Assembly (NCBI GenBank): GCA_028690665.1
Contig: JAQVAV010000004.1
Coordinates: 1-64,000, forward strand
Direction of reading: 5' to 3'
DNA: 64,000 bases
Origin: Paludibacter sp.
GTDB lineage: Bacteria; Bacteroidota; Bacteroidia; Bacteroidales; Paludibacteraceae
Shown: positions 35,359-46,317 of the stretch, piece by piece
How positions within the stretch are numbered: position 1 is the first letter of the stretch
Layout of the letters: each line of letters begins with the position of its first letter
The notes under the pieces: generated by a model
The model's database searches: none
What the model was told of the DNA's origin: nothing
What the model saw: the letters and a program-made list of their open reading frames with translations, nothing else
Position numbers and translations under genes: made by a program

Positions 35359-35904
35359 TTAGTTTTTCTTAAATGGTAATCCGAATTCTTTCAATAATGC
35401 AAATCCTTCTTCATCAGTAGGAGCAGATGTTACAAATGTAATATTCATACCCAACAGACGATTAATATTATCTATATTGATTTCCGGAAAGATAATTTGT
35501 TCCTGAATACCTAAAGTATAGTTGCCACGACCATCAAGTTTACTTTCAATTCCCCTGAAGTCACGAACACGAGGTAAAGCAACACGAATCAAACGTTCTA
35601 AAAATTCGTACATACGATCACCCCGAAGAGTAACACGTACACCGATAGGCATTTTTTTACGCAGTTTAAAGTTCGAAATATCTTTTTTAGACATTGTCGC
35701 AACAGCTTTTTGTCCTGTAATTGTAGTCATTTCGTTAATAGCAACTTCGATAATCTTTTTATCTGCTACTGCGATACCCAAACCCTGGTTCAAAACTATC
35801 TTTTCGAGTTTCGGAGCCTGCATAACAGTTGAGTAACCGAACTCTTTCATTAAGATAGGAACGATACGTTCCTTATAATCTTGTTTTAAACTTGCTGTGT
35901 TCAT
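35359..35904 (-). CDS. rplE: 50S ribosomal protein L5
   Basis: 181 residues, with [18 protein letters not shown], the P-site loop region [22 protein letters not shown] and the [16 protein letters not shown] segment. It binds 5S rRNA and touches P-site tRNA. It follows rplX after 2 bases. Ordinary length. Confidence 0.98.
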   Translation of the reverse strand: MNTASLKQDYKERIVPILMKEFGYSTVMQAPKLEKIVLNQGLGIAVADKKIIEVAINEMTTITGQKAVATMSKKDISNFKLRKKMPIGVRVTLRGDRMYEFLERLIRVALPRVRDFRGIESKLDGRGNYTLGIQEQIIFPEINIDNINRLLGMNITFVTSAPTDEEGFALLKEFGLPFKKN

Positions 35905-35906
35905 TC

Positions 35907-36218
35907 TTAAATTTCCTCTCCTGATTTTTTAGATATACGCACCAATTTACCTTCAGCATTCAATTTACGGCCAACACGTACTGGTTTTCCGCTTTCCATC
36001 AGATTCAGATTCGAAATATGAATCGCTGCTTCCTGTTTTACGATGCCACCCTGAGGACTTTTCGCGTTAGGTTTGGTGCTTTTCGACACCATATTTACAC
36101 CTTCTACGATAGCTCTCTGCTTTTTCACAAGAACTTCGAGCACTCGACCGGTTTTGCCTTTGCTGGCTCCGGCGTTAACGTAAACGGTATCACCTTTTTT
36201 GATATGTAATTTACTCAT
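35907..36218 (-). CDS. rplX: 50S ribosomal protein L24
   Basis: 103 residues: a KOW domain with [22 protein letters not shown], and [21 protein letters not shown]. An early 50S assembly initiator at the exit tunnel. The ATG at 36218 is preferred over the GTG directly upstream. Between rplN and rplE, as usual. Confidence 0.97.
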   Translation of the reverse strand: MSKLHIKKGDTVYVNAGASKGKTGRVLEVLVKKQRAIVEGVNMVSKSTKPNAKSPQGGIVKQEAAIHISNLNLMESGKPVRVGRKLNAEGKLVRISKKSGEEI

Positions 36219-36239
36219 CACTAATTTTATTTAAAAAGG

Positions 36240-36605
36240 TTAAAGCACCTCAGGTGCAAGTGATATAATTTTCATATTGGTAGCACGTAATTCACGGGCT
36301 ATCGGACCAAAAATACGGCTACCACGAATTTCGCCTGCATTGTTCAACAACACACATGCATTGTCATCAAAACGAATATAAGAACCGTCAGCACGACGAA
36401 CTTCTTTTTTAGTACGAACCACAACTGCTTTCGAAACGATACCTTTTTTGATATCAGCCGATGGAATTACGCTTTTCACAGCAACAACAATAATGTCGCC
36501 TAATGTAGCGTAACGTTTGCTGGTTCCTCCTAATACACGGATACATAATGCTTCTTTCGCACCACTGTTGTCCGCAACTGTGAGTCTTGTTTCCTGTTGT
36601 ATCAT
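36240..36605 (-). CDS. rplN: 50S ribosomal protein L14
   Basis: 121 residues, [19 protein letters not shown] start and [13 protein letters not shown] end, the classic L14 signatures. It forms an intersubunit bridge with 16S rRNA and contacts L19. It begins the spc-type half of the cluster, 2 bases after rpsQ. Confidence 0.98.
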   Translation of the reverse strand: MIQQETRLTVADNSGAKEALCIRVLGGTSKRYATLGDIIVVAVKSVIPSADIKKGIVSKAVVVRTKKEVRRADGSYIRFDDNACVLLNNAGEIRGSRIFGPIARELRATNMKIISLAPEVL

Positions 36606-36607
36606 AA

Positions 36608-36865
36608 TTACTTAACTCTTTCGATAATTTCGACTAATCTCCATCTTTTTAGTTTACTCAGCGGGCGGGTTTCCATAATACGAACTGTATCACCAATGTT
36701 ACATTCGTTTTTCTCGTCATGAGCATGATATTTTTTTGTCTTATTTACGAATTTTCCGTAAATAGGGTGTTTTTCTTTCCACTTTACAGCGATGGTAATG
36801 GTTTTATCCATTTTGTTACTGAAAACGACACCCGTTCTTTCTTTTCTTAAATTTCTTGTTTCCAT
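36608..36865 (-). CDS. rpsQ: 30S ribosomal protein S17
   Basis: 85 residues: an OB fold with [21 protein letters not shown] and the [20 protein letters not shown] motif. It binds the 5' domain of 16S rRNA early in assembly. It follows rpmC after 20 bases. Ordinary. Confidence 0.98.
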   Translation of the reverse strand: METRNLRKERTGVVFSNKMDKTITIAVKWKEKHPIYGKFVNKTKKYHAHDEKNECNIGDTVRIMETRPLSKLKRWRLVEIIERVK

Positions 36866-36885
36866 CAGGATCTTAATTTTAATAA

Positions 36886-37074
36886 TTAATTTTCACGCTG
36901 ACGTAATTCTGTCGCAAGACGGGCAATTGTACGACGTACCACTTTGATCTGCGATGGATTGTCCAGCGGAGAAATAGCGTGATTCAGTTTCAAACGCACC
37001 AGCTGATCTTTTTCAGCGTCAAGACGTTCCTGAATTTCTTTGCTTGTTAATTCTTTAATTTCTCTTGTTTTCAT
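36886..37074 (-). CDS. rpmC: 50S ribosomal protein L29
   Basis: 62 residues, two helices: [19 protein letters not shown] and [19 protein letters not shown]. It sits at the exit tunnel near L23, a docking site for nascent-chain factors. An AAGGAAA stretch precedes its ATG, a weak Shine-Dalgarno sequence. Between rplP and rpsQ. Confidence 0.97.
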   Translation of the reverse strand: MKTREIKELTSKEIQERLDAEKDQLVRLKLNHAISPLDNPSQIKVVRRTIARLATELRQREN

Positions 37075-37079
37075 TTTCC

Positions 37080-37514
37080 TTACACGTTTTGAGAGGTATA
37101 ATCATAATCTCGTCTTACAACGAATTTAGTTGTTACCGGCAATTTTTGAGCAGCCAGACGCAATGCTTCTTTAGCTATTTCAAAAGGTACACCTTCTACT
37201 TCGAACAGGATGCGTCCCGGAGTTACAGGAGCTACGAATCCTTCCGGAGAACCTTTACCTTTACCCATACGAACTTCGGCTGGTTTTTTGGTAATTGGTT
37301 TATCGGGGAATACGCGAATCCAGATCTGACCCTGACGTTGCATATAGCGGGTTACAGCGATACGGGCAGCTTCGATCTGACGACCAGTCAACCATTTTGA
37401 TTCCAATGATTTTATTGCGAAAGAACCGAACGCCAACTGATTTCCTCTTTGGGCATTTCCTTTCATGCGACCCTTTTGCTGTCTTCTGAACTTTGTTTTT
37501 TTAGGTTGTAACAT
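37080..37514 (-). CDS. rplP: 50S ribosomal protein L16
   Basis: 144 residues, [19 protein letters not shown] start, with the conserved [20 protein letters not shown] segment. It organises the A-site region and peptidyl-transferase centre of the 50S subunit. It follows rpsC after 30 bases. Ordinary length. Confidence 0.98.
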   Translation of the reverse strand: MLQPKKTKFRRQQKGRMKGNAQRGNQLAFGSFAIKSLESKWLTGRQIEAARIAVTRYMQRQGQIWIRVFPDKPITKKPAEVRMGKGKGSPEGFVAPVTPGRILFEVEGVPFEIAKEALRLAAQKLPVTTKFVVRRDYDYTSQNV

Positions 37515-37544
37515 AATTCCTTAAATCAAATTCATTAATAACAG

Positions 37545-38288
37545 TTATTTTTTTCTTTTTCTGAATCCTTTACCTCCACGGTCGTTACCACGGTCATTAT
37601 TGCCATAGTGTCCGCCGCGTCCGCTTTCTTTTGCAGCTGTGAAGTTAGGAGCCAAATCTTTTTTACCGTAGATTTCACCACGGCAAATCCACACTTTAAT
37701 ACCAATAATACCTACTTTGGTCAAAGCCTCAGCATGAGCATAATCGATATCAGCCCTGAAGGTATGCAGAGGAGTACGTCCTTCCTTATACATTTCCGAA
37801 CGAGCCATCTCAGCTCCGTTCAAACGACCGGCTACCATGATTTTGATACCTTCAGCACCCAGACGCATTGTAGAGGCAATAGCCATTTTTATAGCACGAC
37901 GGTATGCGATTTTACCTTCAATCTGACGAGCAACGTTGTTTGCAACGATTACAGCATCAAGTTCCGGACGTTTAATTTCGAAGATATTGATTTGAATATC
38001 CTTGTCGGTTACTTTTTTCAATTCTTCTTTCAGTTTGTCAACTTCCTGACCGCCTTTACCAATAATAATACCCGGACGGGCAGTACATACAGTAATAGTT
38101 ACCAATTTAAGCGTACGTTCGATAACGATGCGTGACACACTTGCTTTAGCAAGACGAGCGCTCAGATATTTTCTGATTTTGCTGTCCTCAAGAATAGTAT
38201 CACCGTAATTCTTGCCACCGTACCAGTTTGAATCCCATCCACGAATAATACCTAAGCGGTTACTTATCGGATTAATTTTTTGTCCCAT
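37545..38288 (-). CDS. rpsC: 30S ribosomal protein S3
   Basis: 247 residues: a KH domain with [18 protein letters not shown] and a C-terminal domain with [20 protein letters not shown]-terminal tail of about 30 residues rich in Gly, Asp, Asn, Arg and Lys (starting near [11 protein letters not shown]) extends the E. coli protein; such tails are common in Bacteroidota. It lines the mRNA entry tunnel. Confidence 0.98.
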   Translation of the reverse strand: MGQKINPISNRLGIIRGWDSNWYGGKNYGDTILEDSKIRKYLSARLAKASVSRIVIERTLKLVTITVCTARPGIIIGKGGQEVDKLKEELKKVTDKDIQINIFEIKRPELDAVIVANNVARQIEGKIAYRRAIKMAIASTMRLGAEGIKIMVAGRLNGAEMARSEMYKEGRTPLHTFRADIDYAHAEALTKVGIIGIKVWICRGEIYGKKDLAPNFTAAKESGRGGHYGNNDRGNDRGGKGFRKRKK

Positions 38289-38295
38289 TTAGCAA

Positions 38296-38706
38296 TTATT
38301 TTTCGTTATCGTTAGTATTTTTGGTATCTACAAATATAGTTACGTGATTTGAACGTTTGCGGATACGGTAACCACGTCCCTGAGGAGCAGTACGAAGTCG
38401 TTTCAGCATTGTTGCAGAATCAACATAAATATTACTTACATATAAATTAGCATTATCTGCTTTTTGCTCTGTTTTTGTTTCCCAGTTGGAAATAGCAGAC
38501 TTCAGCAATTTTTCCAATCTGCCAGAAGCTTCTTTCGACGAAAATTTCAGTACGCTAAGCGCTTTGTTCACTTCCATTCCTCGAATTAAATCTGCCATAA
38601 TACGCATTTTACGTGGAGAAGTAGGAACGTTGTTTAGCTTGGCAAAGTAAAGAGTCTTGTTAGCTTCTTTTCTGGCGTCGGCTGATATTTTTTTTCTTGC
38701 ACCCAT
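38296..38706 (-). CDS. rplV: 50S ribosomal protein L22
   Basis: 136 residues: [20 protein letters not shown] at the core and the tunnel-lining loop [18 protein letters not shown]. Macrolide-resistance changes map to this hairpin in other species; it looks normal here. N-terminal extension of about 20 residues. Between rpsS and rpsC. Confidence 0.97.
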   Translation of the reverse strand: MGARKKISADARKEANKTLYFAKLNNVPTSPRKMRIMADLIRGMEVNKALSVLKFSSKEASGRLEKLLKSAISNWETKTEQKADNANLYVSNIYVDSATMLKRLRTAPQGRGYRIRKRSNHVTIFVDTKNTNDNEK

Positions 38707-38750
38707 TTTCTTGAAATGTTTATTTTTATCTGTTATAAAATTTCAATGGA

Positions 38751-39017
38751 TTATTTCTTTTTACCACCGTGACCGCGGAAGTTACGAGTTGGAGAGAATT
38801 CTCCTAACTTGTGACCGACCATATTTTCGGTTACATATACGGGAATAAATTTATTTCCATTGTGAACTGCAATTGTATGACCTACAAAATCAGGTGAAAT
38901 CATTGTAGCACGAGACCATGTCTTTACGACAGTTTTTTTGCCGCTTTCGTTCATGGCTAAAACTTTTTTCTCGAGCTTCAGATTGATATAAGGTCCTTTT
39001 TTTAATGAACGGCTCAT
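38751..39017 (-). CDS. rpsS: 30S ribosomal protein S19
   Basis: 88 residues, [19 protein letters not shown] start and [17 protein letters not shown] end, matching S19, which with S13 forms the 30S head contact to the 50S subunit. It follows rplB after 22 bases. Ordinary. Confidence 0.98.
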   Translation of the reverse strand: MSRSLKKGPYINLKLEKKVLAMNESGKKTVVKTWSRATMISPDFVGHTIAVHNGNKFIPVYVTENMVGHKLGEFSPTRNFRGHGGKKK

Positions 39018-39039
39018 ATTATTTACTTACTTTTTCTAA

Positions 39040-39864
<825 letters not shown>

Positions 39865-39900
39865 TTAATTTATTTACTATTTACTGATTTACAATTTAAT

Positions 39901-39949
39901 CATTTAGTTTGTCGCTCACTTATACCCAGTGAATGACAAACTGTAAATG
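39901..39949 (-). other. Long hairpin between rplW and rplB
   Basis: Pairs catttagtttgtc (39901-39913) with gacaaac(tg)taaatg (39935-39949) and, inside, tcact with agtga, leaving a 2x2 internal loop and a 7-nt loop. It begins 2 bases after the rplW stop on the minus strand. There is no T-run after it, so it is more likely an mRNA stability or processing element than a terminator. Confidence 0.6.
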
Positions 39950-39950
39950 T

Positions 39951-40241
39951 TTAGATATTGCTATAAAAATCAATTTGTTCTCCTTCTTTCAATGTAACAA
40001 TTGCTTTTTTATACGCAGATGATTTACCATTAATCACACCGCTTTTTGTGAAGCGGTTTTTCTTTTTTGGCGCAACAACTAACGTATTAACATCAGTTAC
40101 TGTTACATTGTACATAGCTTCAACAGCTTGTTTTATTTCAATTTTGTTAGCATCTTTCTGAACTTTAAAGCCATAGCGGTTGAGTTTCTCGCCCAGCTTA
40201 GTCATTTTCTCTGTAACGATTGGTTTAACTATAATTCCCAT
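39951..40241 (-). CDS. rplW: 50S ribosomal protein L23
   Basis: 96 residues, with IVKPIVTEKMTKLGEKLNRYGF and the loop NRFTKSGVINGKSSAYKKAIV. It is the ribosomal docking site for trigger factor and SRP at the tunnel exit. The start is preceded by AGGAGG seven bases upstream (complement of 40249-40254), overlapping the end of rplD. Confidence 0.97.
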   Translation of the reverse strand: MGIIVKPIVTEKMTKLGEKLNRYGFKVQKDANKIEIKQAVEAMYNVTVTDVNTLVVAPKKKNRFTKSGVINGKSSAYKKAIVTLKEGEQIDFYSNI

Positions 40242-40248
40242 TTCTTAA

Positions 40249-40254
40249 CCTCCT
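40249..40254 (-). promoter_or_regulatory. Strong Shine-Dalgarno site of rplW
   Basis: The minus strand reads AGGAGG 7 bases before the rplW ATG; its last base is the final base of the rplD stop codon, so translation of rplD and rplW may be coupled. Confidence 0.8.
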
Positions 40255-40883
40255 TATGCTTTAAATATTTGTTCGATTGCAGCAACAGATTCTTCAGTCA
40301 AAACAAGAGCTTGAGCATTAAGCACAGCATAAGTGTTTAATTCCGAAACTGTTACAACATTCACACTCGATAAATTTCGGGCCGACAAATATACGTTATT
40401 ATTTGCATTTGCTAAAATAATTAACGGTTTTTTATCAGCAACCTGCAAACTTTTTGTTATAGCCACAAATTCTTTAGTTTTCGGAGCTGCCAAATCAAAC
40501 TTATCAACAACTGTAATAAGGTCATTTTGAGCTTTATACGAAAGAGCAGATTTGCGGGCAAGCTGTTTTACTTTCTTATTCAATTTGAAACTGTAATCGC
40601 GGGGAACCGGACCGAACATACGACCTCCTCCTACACGTACACCTGATTTAATGTCACCCGGACGAGCTCCACCTCCACCTTTCTGGCGGCCAAGTTTACG
40701 AGTAGAACCTGCAAGTTCACTACGACCTTTAGCTTTATGTGTTCCCTGACGTTGGTTAGCCAAATACTGTTTAACATCTAAATAAATAGCATGGTCATTT
40801 GGCTCAATACCGAAAACTGCATCATTCAGCGATACTGTTTTTCCAGTGTCTTCTCCTTTAATATTTACTACTTTCAGTTCCAT
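40254..40883 (-). CDS. rplD: 50S ribosomal protein L4
   Basis: 209 residues. The tunnel loop includes [35 protein letters not shown] glycine/arginine-rich sequence, and the globular part follows. In E. coli L4 represses the S10 operon; no equivalent leader is identified here. It follows rplC after 2 bases. Confidence 0.98.
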   Translation of the reverse strand: MELKVVNIKGEDTGKTVSLNDAVFGIEPNDHAIYLDVKQYLANQRQGTHKAKGRSELAGSTRKLGRQKGGGGARPGDIKSGVRVGGGRMFGPVPRDYSFKLNKKVKQLARKSALSYKAQNDLITVVDKFDLAAPKTKEFVAITKSLQVADKKPLIILANANNNVYLSARNLSSVNVVTVSELNTYAVLNAQALVLTEESVAAIEQIFKA

Positions 40884-40885
40884 GA

Positions 40886-41509
40886 TTATTTATTGATGAT
40901 TACGATTGAACCTTTAGCTCCCGGCACAGAACCTTTTACTAATAAAAGATTGTGTTCTGGAATCACTTTTAATACTACCAAATTTTGAATAGTCACCTGA
41001 TCGCCTCCGGTACGTCCACCCATACGCATGCCTTTAAATACACGTGAAGGGAAAGAAGATGCACCGAGAGAACCCGGAGCACGTAAACGGTTATGCTGAC
41101 CGTGGGTTGACTGTCCAACTCCACCAAATCCGTGGCGTTTTACAACACCCTGGTGACCTTTACCTTTTGAAGTTCCGATAACATCTACGTAGATATTTTC
41201 TTCAAAAATTTTGTCAACGGTGATAACATCACCCAATTTGAATTCTGCGGTATTGAATTCTTTGAACTCAACCAAGTGTCTTTGAGGAGCTACTCCTGCT
41301 GCTTTAAAATGACCGGCTTCAGCTTTATTGGTGTGTTTTTCAGTTTTCCCCTGAAAACCAACCTGAAGAGCGCTGTAACCATCGTTATCAACAGTTTTAA
41401 TTTGAGTAACAACACAAGGACCTGCTTCGATAACAGTGCACGGAACATTTTTACCGTCGGCACTGAAAACGGATGTCATTCCGATTTTTTTTCCTAATAA
41501 TCCTGGCAT
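40886..41509 (-). CDS. rplC: 50S ribosomal protein L3
   Basis: 207 residues: [20 protein letters not shown] start and [19 protein letters not shown], the extension that approaches the peptidyl-transferase centre. One of the first proteins bound during 50S assembly. The 83-base gap to rpsJ contains acccctaacccc, also found in the rpsN-rpsH gap. Confidence 0.98.
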   Translation of the reverse strand: MPGLLGKKIGMTSVFSADGKNVPCTVIEAGPCVVTQIKTVDNDGYSALQVGFQGKTEKHTNKAEAGHFKAAGVAPQRHLVEFKEFNTAEFKLGDVITVDKIFEENIYVDVIGTSKGKGHQGVVKRHGFGGVGQSTHGQHNRLRAPGSLGASSFPSRVFKGMRMGGRTGGDQVTIQNLVVLKVIPEHNLLLVKGSVPGAKGSIVIINK

Positions 41510-41520
41510 TTCAATTAATA

Positions 41521-41551
41521 TTACCCCTAACCCCGTAATGGGGGATCGGCT
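41521..41551. repeat. Short GC-rich repeat between rpsJ and rplC
   Basis: Contains acccctaacccc followed by gtaatgggggat, so the C-run and G-run can pair. The first 12 bases match the element at about 34991 in the rpsN-rpsH gap. Confidence 0.5.
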
Positions 41552-41592
41552 TTGTTTATAAATTTATTTACAATCTCAGATTCCTGAAATTA

Positions 41593-41898
41593 TCAAACTT
41601 TAATTTCGACTTCTACCCCACTTGGCAGTTCAAGTTTCATCAATGCGTCTACGGTTTTAGCTGTTGAGCTATAAATATCGATAAGACGTTTGTAAGATGA
41701 AAGTTCGAATTGTTCGCGTGATTTTTTGTTTACGAAAGTCGAACGGTTCACTGTAAAAATACGTTTGTGAGTTGGAAGTGGAATAGGTCCGCTTACTACT
41801 GCACCAGTGGCTTTTACTGTTTTTACGATTTTTTCAGCTGACTTGTCAACCAAATTGTGATCGTAAGATTTTAATTTGATACGAATTTTTTGACTCAT
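41593..41898 (-). CDS. rpsJ: 30S ribosomal protein S10
   Basis: 101 residues, with [21 protein letters not shown], and [20 protein letters not shown]. It is a 30S head protein that also serves NusB-dependent antitermination in other bacteria. It begins the S10 gene block, separated from fusA by an 81-base gap with a strong hairpin. Confidence 0.98.
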   Translation of the reverse strand: MSQKIRIKLKSYDHNLVDKSAEKIVKTVKATGAVVSGPIPLPTHKRIFTVNRSTFVNKKSREQFELSSYKRLIDIYSSTAKTVDALMKLELPSGVEVEIKV

Positions 41899-41931
41899 GT
41901 CTTTGTTTTATTTATTATTATTTATCATGAA

Positions 41932-41971
41932 AATGTTTCAGGTTAAGAGTCATTCGCTAACCTGAAACATT
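41932..41971 (-). terminator. Strong hairpin between fusA and rpsJ
   Basis: A perfect 14-bp stem AATGTTTCAGGTTA / TAACCTGAAACATT with a 12-nt loop stands 8 bases after the fusA stop on the minus strand, followed by only a short T-run (TTTT). It could partly terminate transcription between the str and S10 parts of the cluster, or protect the 3' end of fusA mRNA. Confidence 0.65.
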
Positions 41972-41979
41972 ATCTATTT

Positions 41980-44097
41980 TTATAAAAGTTCTACTTTACC
42001 TTTAGCTTCCGCTACAACTTCTTTAGCCAATGAAGAAGAAAGCTCTGCATAGTGAGAGAATTCCATTGAAGATGTTGCACGACCAGAAGTAATTGTACGA
42101 AGAGCTGTCACATAACCGAAAGTCTCGGCAAGAGGCACTTTCGCTTTTACGATGCGCGCACCTGTACGGCTTGTTTCCATACCTTCTACCTGTCCACGAC
42201 GTTTATTCAAGTCACCAATCACATCACCCATGCTTTCTTCCGGAGTAACAACTTCCATTTTCATGATAGGTTCCAAAAGAACTGGTTTTGCTTTTGCGCA
42301 AGCTGTTTTAAATGCTAATTGAGCACAGATTTCGAACGACAACTGATCCGAGTCAACCGGATGGAAAGAACCATCAATCACAGTCACTTTCAATTTATCA
42401 ACTGGGAATCCTGCCAATACACCATTCTTCATTGCAGCTTTAAATCCTTTTTCGATAGAAGGGATAAATTCTTTAGGAATATTACCACCTTTTACCACAT
42501 CAACAAATTGCAATCCTGTTTCGAATTCAGCATCAGCTGGTTCAACGCGAACAATTATATCAGCAAACTTACCACGACCGCCGGACTGTTTCTTATAAAC
42601 CTCACGGATTTCAACTGGTTGTGTAATTGCTTCCTTATATGTCACCTGAGGACGTCCCTGATTACATTCTACTTTAAATTCACGTCTCAAACGATCAATA
42701 ATAATTTCGAGGTGAAGTTCACCCATACCACTAATAATTGTCTGACCGGTTTGTTCGTTTGTAGCAACCGTAAATGTAGGATCTTCTTCGGCAAGCTTAG
42801 CCAATCCCATACCCAATTTATCCATATCCTTTTGAGTTTTTGGCTCAACAGAAATACCAATTACAGGAGCAGGGAAATCCATTGATTCCAAGGTAATCGG
42901 ATGTGCTTCATCGCAAAGAGTATCACCGGTACGAATATCTTTAAAACCAACTCCGGCACCTATATCTCCAGCCGAAATAGTTTCAACAGGATTCTGTTTA
43001 TTTGAGTGCATTTGGAAGATACGCGAAATACGTTCTTTCTTCTCAGAACGAGTATTATAAACATACGATCCGGCATCCAATTTTCCTGAATATACACGGA
43101 AGAAACAAAGACGACCTACATAAGGGTCGGTAGCAATCTTAAATGCAAGTGCTGTCAATGGTTCGCTTACAACAGGATGACGTACAATTTGTTTTTCAGG
43201 GTCACGAGGATCTGTTCCCACGATTTCAGGAGTATCCAGCGGACTTGGCAAATAAGCACAAACAGCATCAAGCATTGTCTGTACACCTTTATTTTTGAAG
43301 GATGAACCACAAATCATTGGGTTAATCTCCATAGACAAAGTTGCCTTACGTATCGCACGGTTAATTTCTTCTTCTGTAATCGTCGATGGATCATCAAAAT
43401 ATTTTTCCATTACTGCATCATCATGTTCTGCAATAATTTCAAGCATTTTATCTCTCCACTCCTCAGCTTCAGCAACAAGGTCAGCCGGAATTTCTTCAAC
43501 AGAGTATTCAGCTCCCATTGTTTCATCATGCCAAAGGATTGCTTTCATCTTCACAAGATCAACAACCCCTTTAAAGTTTTCTTCTGCACCAATTGGAATT
43601 TGAATTGGACAGGGAGTTGCTCCAAGCAAATCTTTCACCTGACGAACTACTTCAAAAAAGTCTGCACCAGAACGGTCCATTTTATTTACATAACCGATAC
43701 GTGGCACATTATATTTATCGGCCTGACGCCATACGGTTTCAGACTGAGGTTCAACGCCACCCACAGCACAGAAAGTAGCAACAGCGCCATCCAATATACG
43801 CAAAGAGCGTTCTACTTCCACGGTAAAGTCAACGTGCCCCGGAGTGTCAATCAAATTGATTTTATATTTGTCACCCAGATAGTTCCAGAAAGTTGTAGTA
43901 GCAGCAGACGTAATAGTAATACCACGTTCCTGTTCCTGTTCCATCCAGTCCATTGTAGCGGCACCATCATGCACCTCACCAATTTTGTGAGTCAACCCGG
44001 TATAATACAAAATACGTTCAGACGTAGTCGTTTTCCCGGCATCGATATGAGCCATGATACCGATATTTCTATTATAACTTAAATCTCCTTTAGCCAT
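41980..44097 (-). CDS. fusA: Elongation factor G
   Basis: 705 residues with the GTPase G1 [13 protein letters not shown]2 region [12 protein letters not shown]3 DTPGHVDF and G4 NKMD, then domains II-V ending in the EF-G C-terminal fold. It drives translocation. It lies between rpsG and rpsJ, so it is the canonical copy. Length is typical (E. coli 704). Confidence 0.98.
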   Translation of the reverse strand: MAKGDLSYNRNIGIMAHIDAGKTTTSERILYYTGLTHKIGEVHDGAATMDWMEQEQERGITITSAATTTFWNYLGDKYKINLIDTPGHVDFTVEVERSLRILDGAVATFCAVGGVEPQSETVWRQADKYNVPRIGYVNKMDRSGADFFEVVRQVKDLLGATPCPIQIPIGAEENFKGVVDLVKMKAILWHDETMGAEYSVEEIPADLVAEAEEWRDKMLEIIAEHDDAVMEKYFDDPSTITEEEINRAIRKATLSMEINPMICGSSFKNKGVQTMLDAVCAYLPSPLDTPEIVGTDPRDPEKQIVRHPVVSEPLTALAFKIATDPYVGRLCFFRVYSGKLDAGSYVYNTRSEKKERISRIFQMHSNKQNPVETISAGDIGAGVGFKDIRTGDTLCDEAHPITLESMDFPAPVIGISVEPKTQKDMDKLGMGLAKLAEEDPTFTVATNEQTGQTIISGMGELHLEIIIDRLRREFKVECNQGRPQVTYKEAITQPVEIREVYKKQSGGRGKFADIIVRVEPADAEFETGLQFVDVVKGGNIPKEFIPSIEKGFKAAMKNGVLAGFPVDKLKVTVIDGSFHPVDSDQLSFEICAQLAFKTACAKAKPVLLEPIMKMEVVTPEESMGDVIGDLNKRRGQVEGMETSRTGARIVKAKVPLAETFGYVTALRTITSGRATSSMEFSHYAELSSSLAKEVVAEAKGKVELL

Positions 44098-44125
44098 TTT
44101 AAATGCGATATTTCTTTATTATCAA

Positions 44126-44602
44126 TTAAAATCTGAAATGAGCAAACGCACGGTTAGCTTCAGCCATACGATGCATATCTTCCTTACGTTTGAATGCACC
44201 ACCCTGATTGTTGAATGCATCAACAATTTCAGCAGCTAATTTATCTGCCATAGAACGTCCACCACGTTTGCGGGCAAAAATTATAAGATTTTTCATTGAA
44301 ATTGATTCCTTGCGATCTGCACGGATTTCAGTAGGCACCTGGAATGTAGCACCACCCACGCGACGAGATTTTACTTCCACAAGCGGAGTAACGTTTTCGA
44401 GGGCTTTTTTCCAGATCTCAAGAGGAGCTTTCTCTTCGTTTGGAAGTTTTGTTTTAACTACTTCAAGCGATGAATAAAAAATGTCGAAGGCTGTAGTTTT
44501 TTTGCCATCGTACATTAAGTGGTTTACAAATTTTGTAACCATCGATTCATTGAAAACAGGATCTGGTAATACGATCCGTTTTTTTGGTTTCGATTTTCTC
44601 AT
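44126..44602 (-). CDS. rpsG: 30S ribosomal protein S7
   Basis: 158 residues, with [22 protein letters not shown] and [18 protein letters not shown], ending FAHFRF. It nucleates the 30S head and contacts the E site. It is separated from rpsL by a 165-base gap, longer than elsewhere in the cluster, a possible site for translational control by S7 as in E. coli; not demonstrated here. Confidence 0.98.
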   Translation of the reverse strand: MRKSKPKKRIVLPDPVFNESMVTKFVNHLMYDGKKTTAFDIFYSSLEVVKTKLPNEEKAPLEIWKKALENVTPLVEVKSRRVGGATFQVPTEIRADRKESISMKNLIIFARKRGGRSMADKLAAEIVDAFNNQGGAFKRKEDMHRMAEANRAFAHFRF

Positions 44603-44767
44603 TTTTTGAAAATTTTCGTTTTTGTTTTTGGTTGCCTTAGTCTTACTTCAACGACTCCTCCGAATCGTTTACTCAACCTATCATCTGCCACCTTAAAACT
44701 CAAACAAGTGTTTAAACCTGAATTGTTAGTTTTTGTTAGAATAGAAAAAGAATTCTGTAATCAGAAA

Positions 44768-45178
44768 TTATTTCTTTTTACCTTTTGCAGCTGCTGCAGC
44801 CTGTCCTGGTTTTGGGCGTTTTGCTCCGTATTTGGAACGACGCTGTGTACGACCATTAACTCCTGCTGTATCAAGCGTACCGCGAACTATGTGATAACGT
44901 ACACCAGGAAGGTCTTTCACACGACCACCACGAACCATTACGATTGAGTGTTCCTGCAAGTTATGTCCTTCTCCCGGAATGTAAGCATTCACTTCCTTTT
45001 GATTAGTCAATCGAACACGAGCAACTTTACGCATTGCCGAATTCGGTTTTTTAGGAGTTGTGGTATACACACGAACACACACACCACGACGCTGAGGACA
45101 TGAATCCAAAGCGGGCGATTTGCTCTTGTCAATCAGTTCTGCTCTTCCTTTTCTAACTAATTGTTGAATTGTAGGCAT
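44768..45178 (-). CDS. rpsL: 30S ribosomal protein S12
   Basis: 136 residues: [11 protein letters not shown] start, [18 protein letters not shown] and [16 protein letters not shown], with Lys at both positions where streptomycin-resistance substitutions usually occur. C-terminal Ala/Lys tail of about 12 residues. It is first in the str-S10-spc-alpha super-cluster, 70 bases behind a consensus promoter. Confidence 0.98.
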   Translation of the reverse strand: MPTIQQLVRKGRAELIDKSKSPALDSCPQRRGVCVRVYTTTPKKPNSAMRKVARVRLTNQKEVNAYIPGEGHNLQEHSIVMVRGGRVKDLPGVRYHIVRGTLDTAGVNGRTQRRSKYGAKRPKPGQAAAAAKGKKK

Positions 45179-45248
45179 CTTTCTTCGTTTTTATTACTTT
45201 TAAATACTTAAATTTACATCCAAGATGGTTTTAGTCCAAAATGGGTTG

Positions 45249-45278
45249 CAAAGGTACAAACATTTTTTTGATTAGCAA
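45249..45278 (-). promoter_or_regulatory. Promoter of the ribosomal super-cluster
   Basis: The minus strand reads TTG (45276-45278), 19 bases, TACCTTTG (45249-45256), matching the Bacteroidota consensus. Transcription should start near 45242, giving a leader of about 64 nt before rpsL. Confidence 0.75.
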
Positions 45279-45353
45279 TACATTCCCTAAATTATTTTAA
45301 ATCAATTTTTTCAGGACAAATTCATAGAATAAATATCACACTATACTTAACAC

Positions 45354-45381
45354 AAAAGCCACTCAAAAACTGAATGGCTTT
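45354..45381 (-). terminator. Terminator of the ATP synthase operon
   Basis: The minus strand forms aaagccat...agtggctttt around a short A/T-rich loop, with T residues after the stem, 46 bases beyond the atpG stop. Confidence 0.7.
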
Positions 45382-45426
45382 ACAGTATTTTCAAATCTCC
45401 GACAGATCTTGACTACATAAAATCTA

Positions 45427-46287
45427 CTATTGAAATGATCCTCCGACAATGTCCTGAAGTTCATTAGTAATGGCCTGTTGACGAGATTTATTGTACTGAA
45501 GCGAAAGTTCCTGCAAGAGTTCATCCGCATTTTCAGTGGCAGTCTGCATTGCTATAGTACGTGCAGCATGTTCGGATGCCACAGAATCCAACAACGCAGT
45601 ATAAATTTTAAGTTTAATAACTTTAGGAATTAAATCATCAATAATGGTTTCAACATCCGGCTCAATCAGGTAATCTGTATTTTGTTTTTTTGCCTCGGCA
45701 TCCACCGGAAAAGGTAATAAAGTCTCACACAATAACTCCTGGCTACTTTTACTTTTAAAATGATGATAGACTAAAACAACTTTATCAATATCCTTATGTA
45801 GAAATTTTCGCATCATATCATCAGAGAATATGGATATTCCCTTATAATCAGGTTTATCTACATACTCATCATAACGATCTTCCACTTTAAAGCCCATTTT
45901 CACACAAGCTTTCGACACCATCTTACCAACAGAATAAACAAGAATATTCTCCCGACCTAATTTTCCATAAGACTTCAATTCTGCCAAAAAGCGCTTAAGG
46001 ACATTGCTATTAAAACTCCCACACAAACTTGAATTGGACGAAAAGACAATAATCGCAATCTTCTTAACCTCTCTTATTTTAGTCAATTCGTTTGCATCCA
46101 CGGCCTCCTGCGAACTCAAAAACTTAGACAGAAGTTCTGTCATTTTCTGTTCATAAGGGTAAAAACTCTCTATTACCTTTTCTGCTTTTCTTAATTTAGC
46201 AGACGACACCATTTTCATGGCCGATGTAATTTTCTGCGTTGATTTTACCGACTGAACCCTGGACTTTATTTCTTTTAGTGAACCCAT
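45427..46287 (-). CDS. atpG: ATP synthase F1 subunit gamma
   Basis: 286 residues. The N- and C-terminal helices form the rotor shaft: KEIKSRVQSVKSTQKITSAMKMV at the start and HAARTIAMQTATENADELLQEL near the end. It turns inside the alpha3beta3 ring. Last gene of the operon, 30 bases after atpA. Confidence 0.97.
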   Translation of the reverse strand: MGSLKEIKSRVQSVKSTQKITSAMKMVSSAKLRKAEKVIESFYPYEQKMTELLSKFLSSQEAVDANELTKIREVKKIAIIVFSSNSSLCGSFNSNVLKRFLAELKSYGKLGRENILVYSVGKMVSKACVKMGFKVEDRYDEYVDKPDYKGISIFSDDMMRKFLHKDIDKVVLVYHHFKSKSSQELLCETLLPFPVDAEAKKQNTDYLIEPDVETIIDDLIPKVIKLKIYTALLDSVASEHAARTIAMQTATENADELLQELSLQYNKSRQQAITNELQDIVGGSFQ

Positions 46288-46317
46288 TTTATAACAAATC
46301 AGAGGAACTGATCACTA

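Noticed and set aside
42319-42885. 188-codon plus-strand open frame inside fusA
   Set aside because: Antisense shadow of elongation factor G; low-complexity Phe/Ser/Asn-rich translation without family resemblance.
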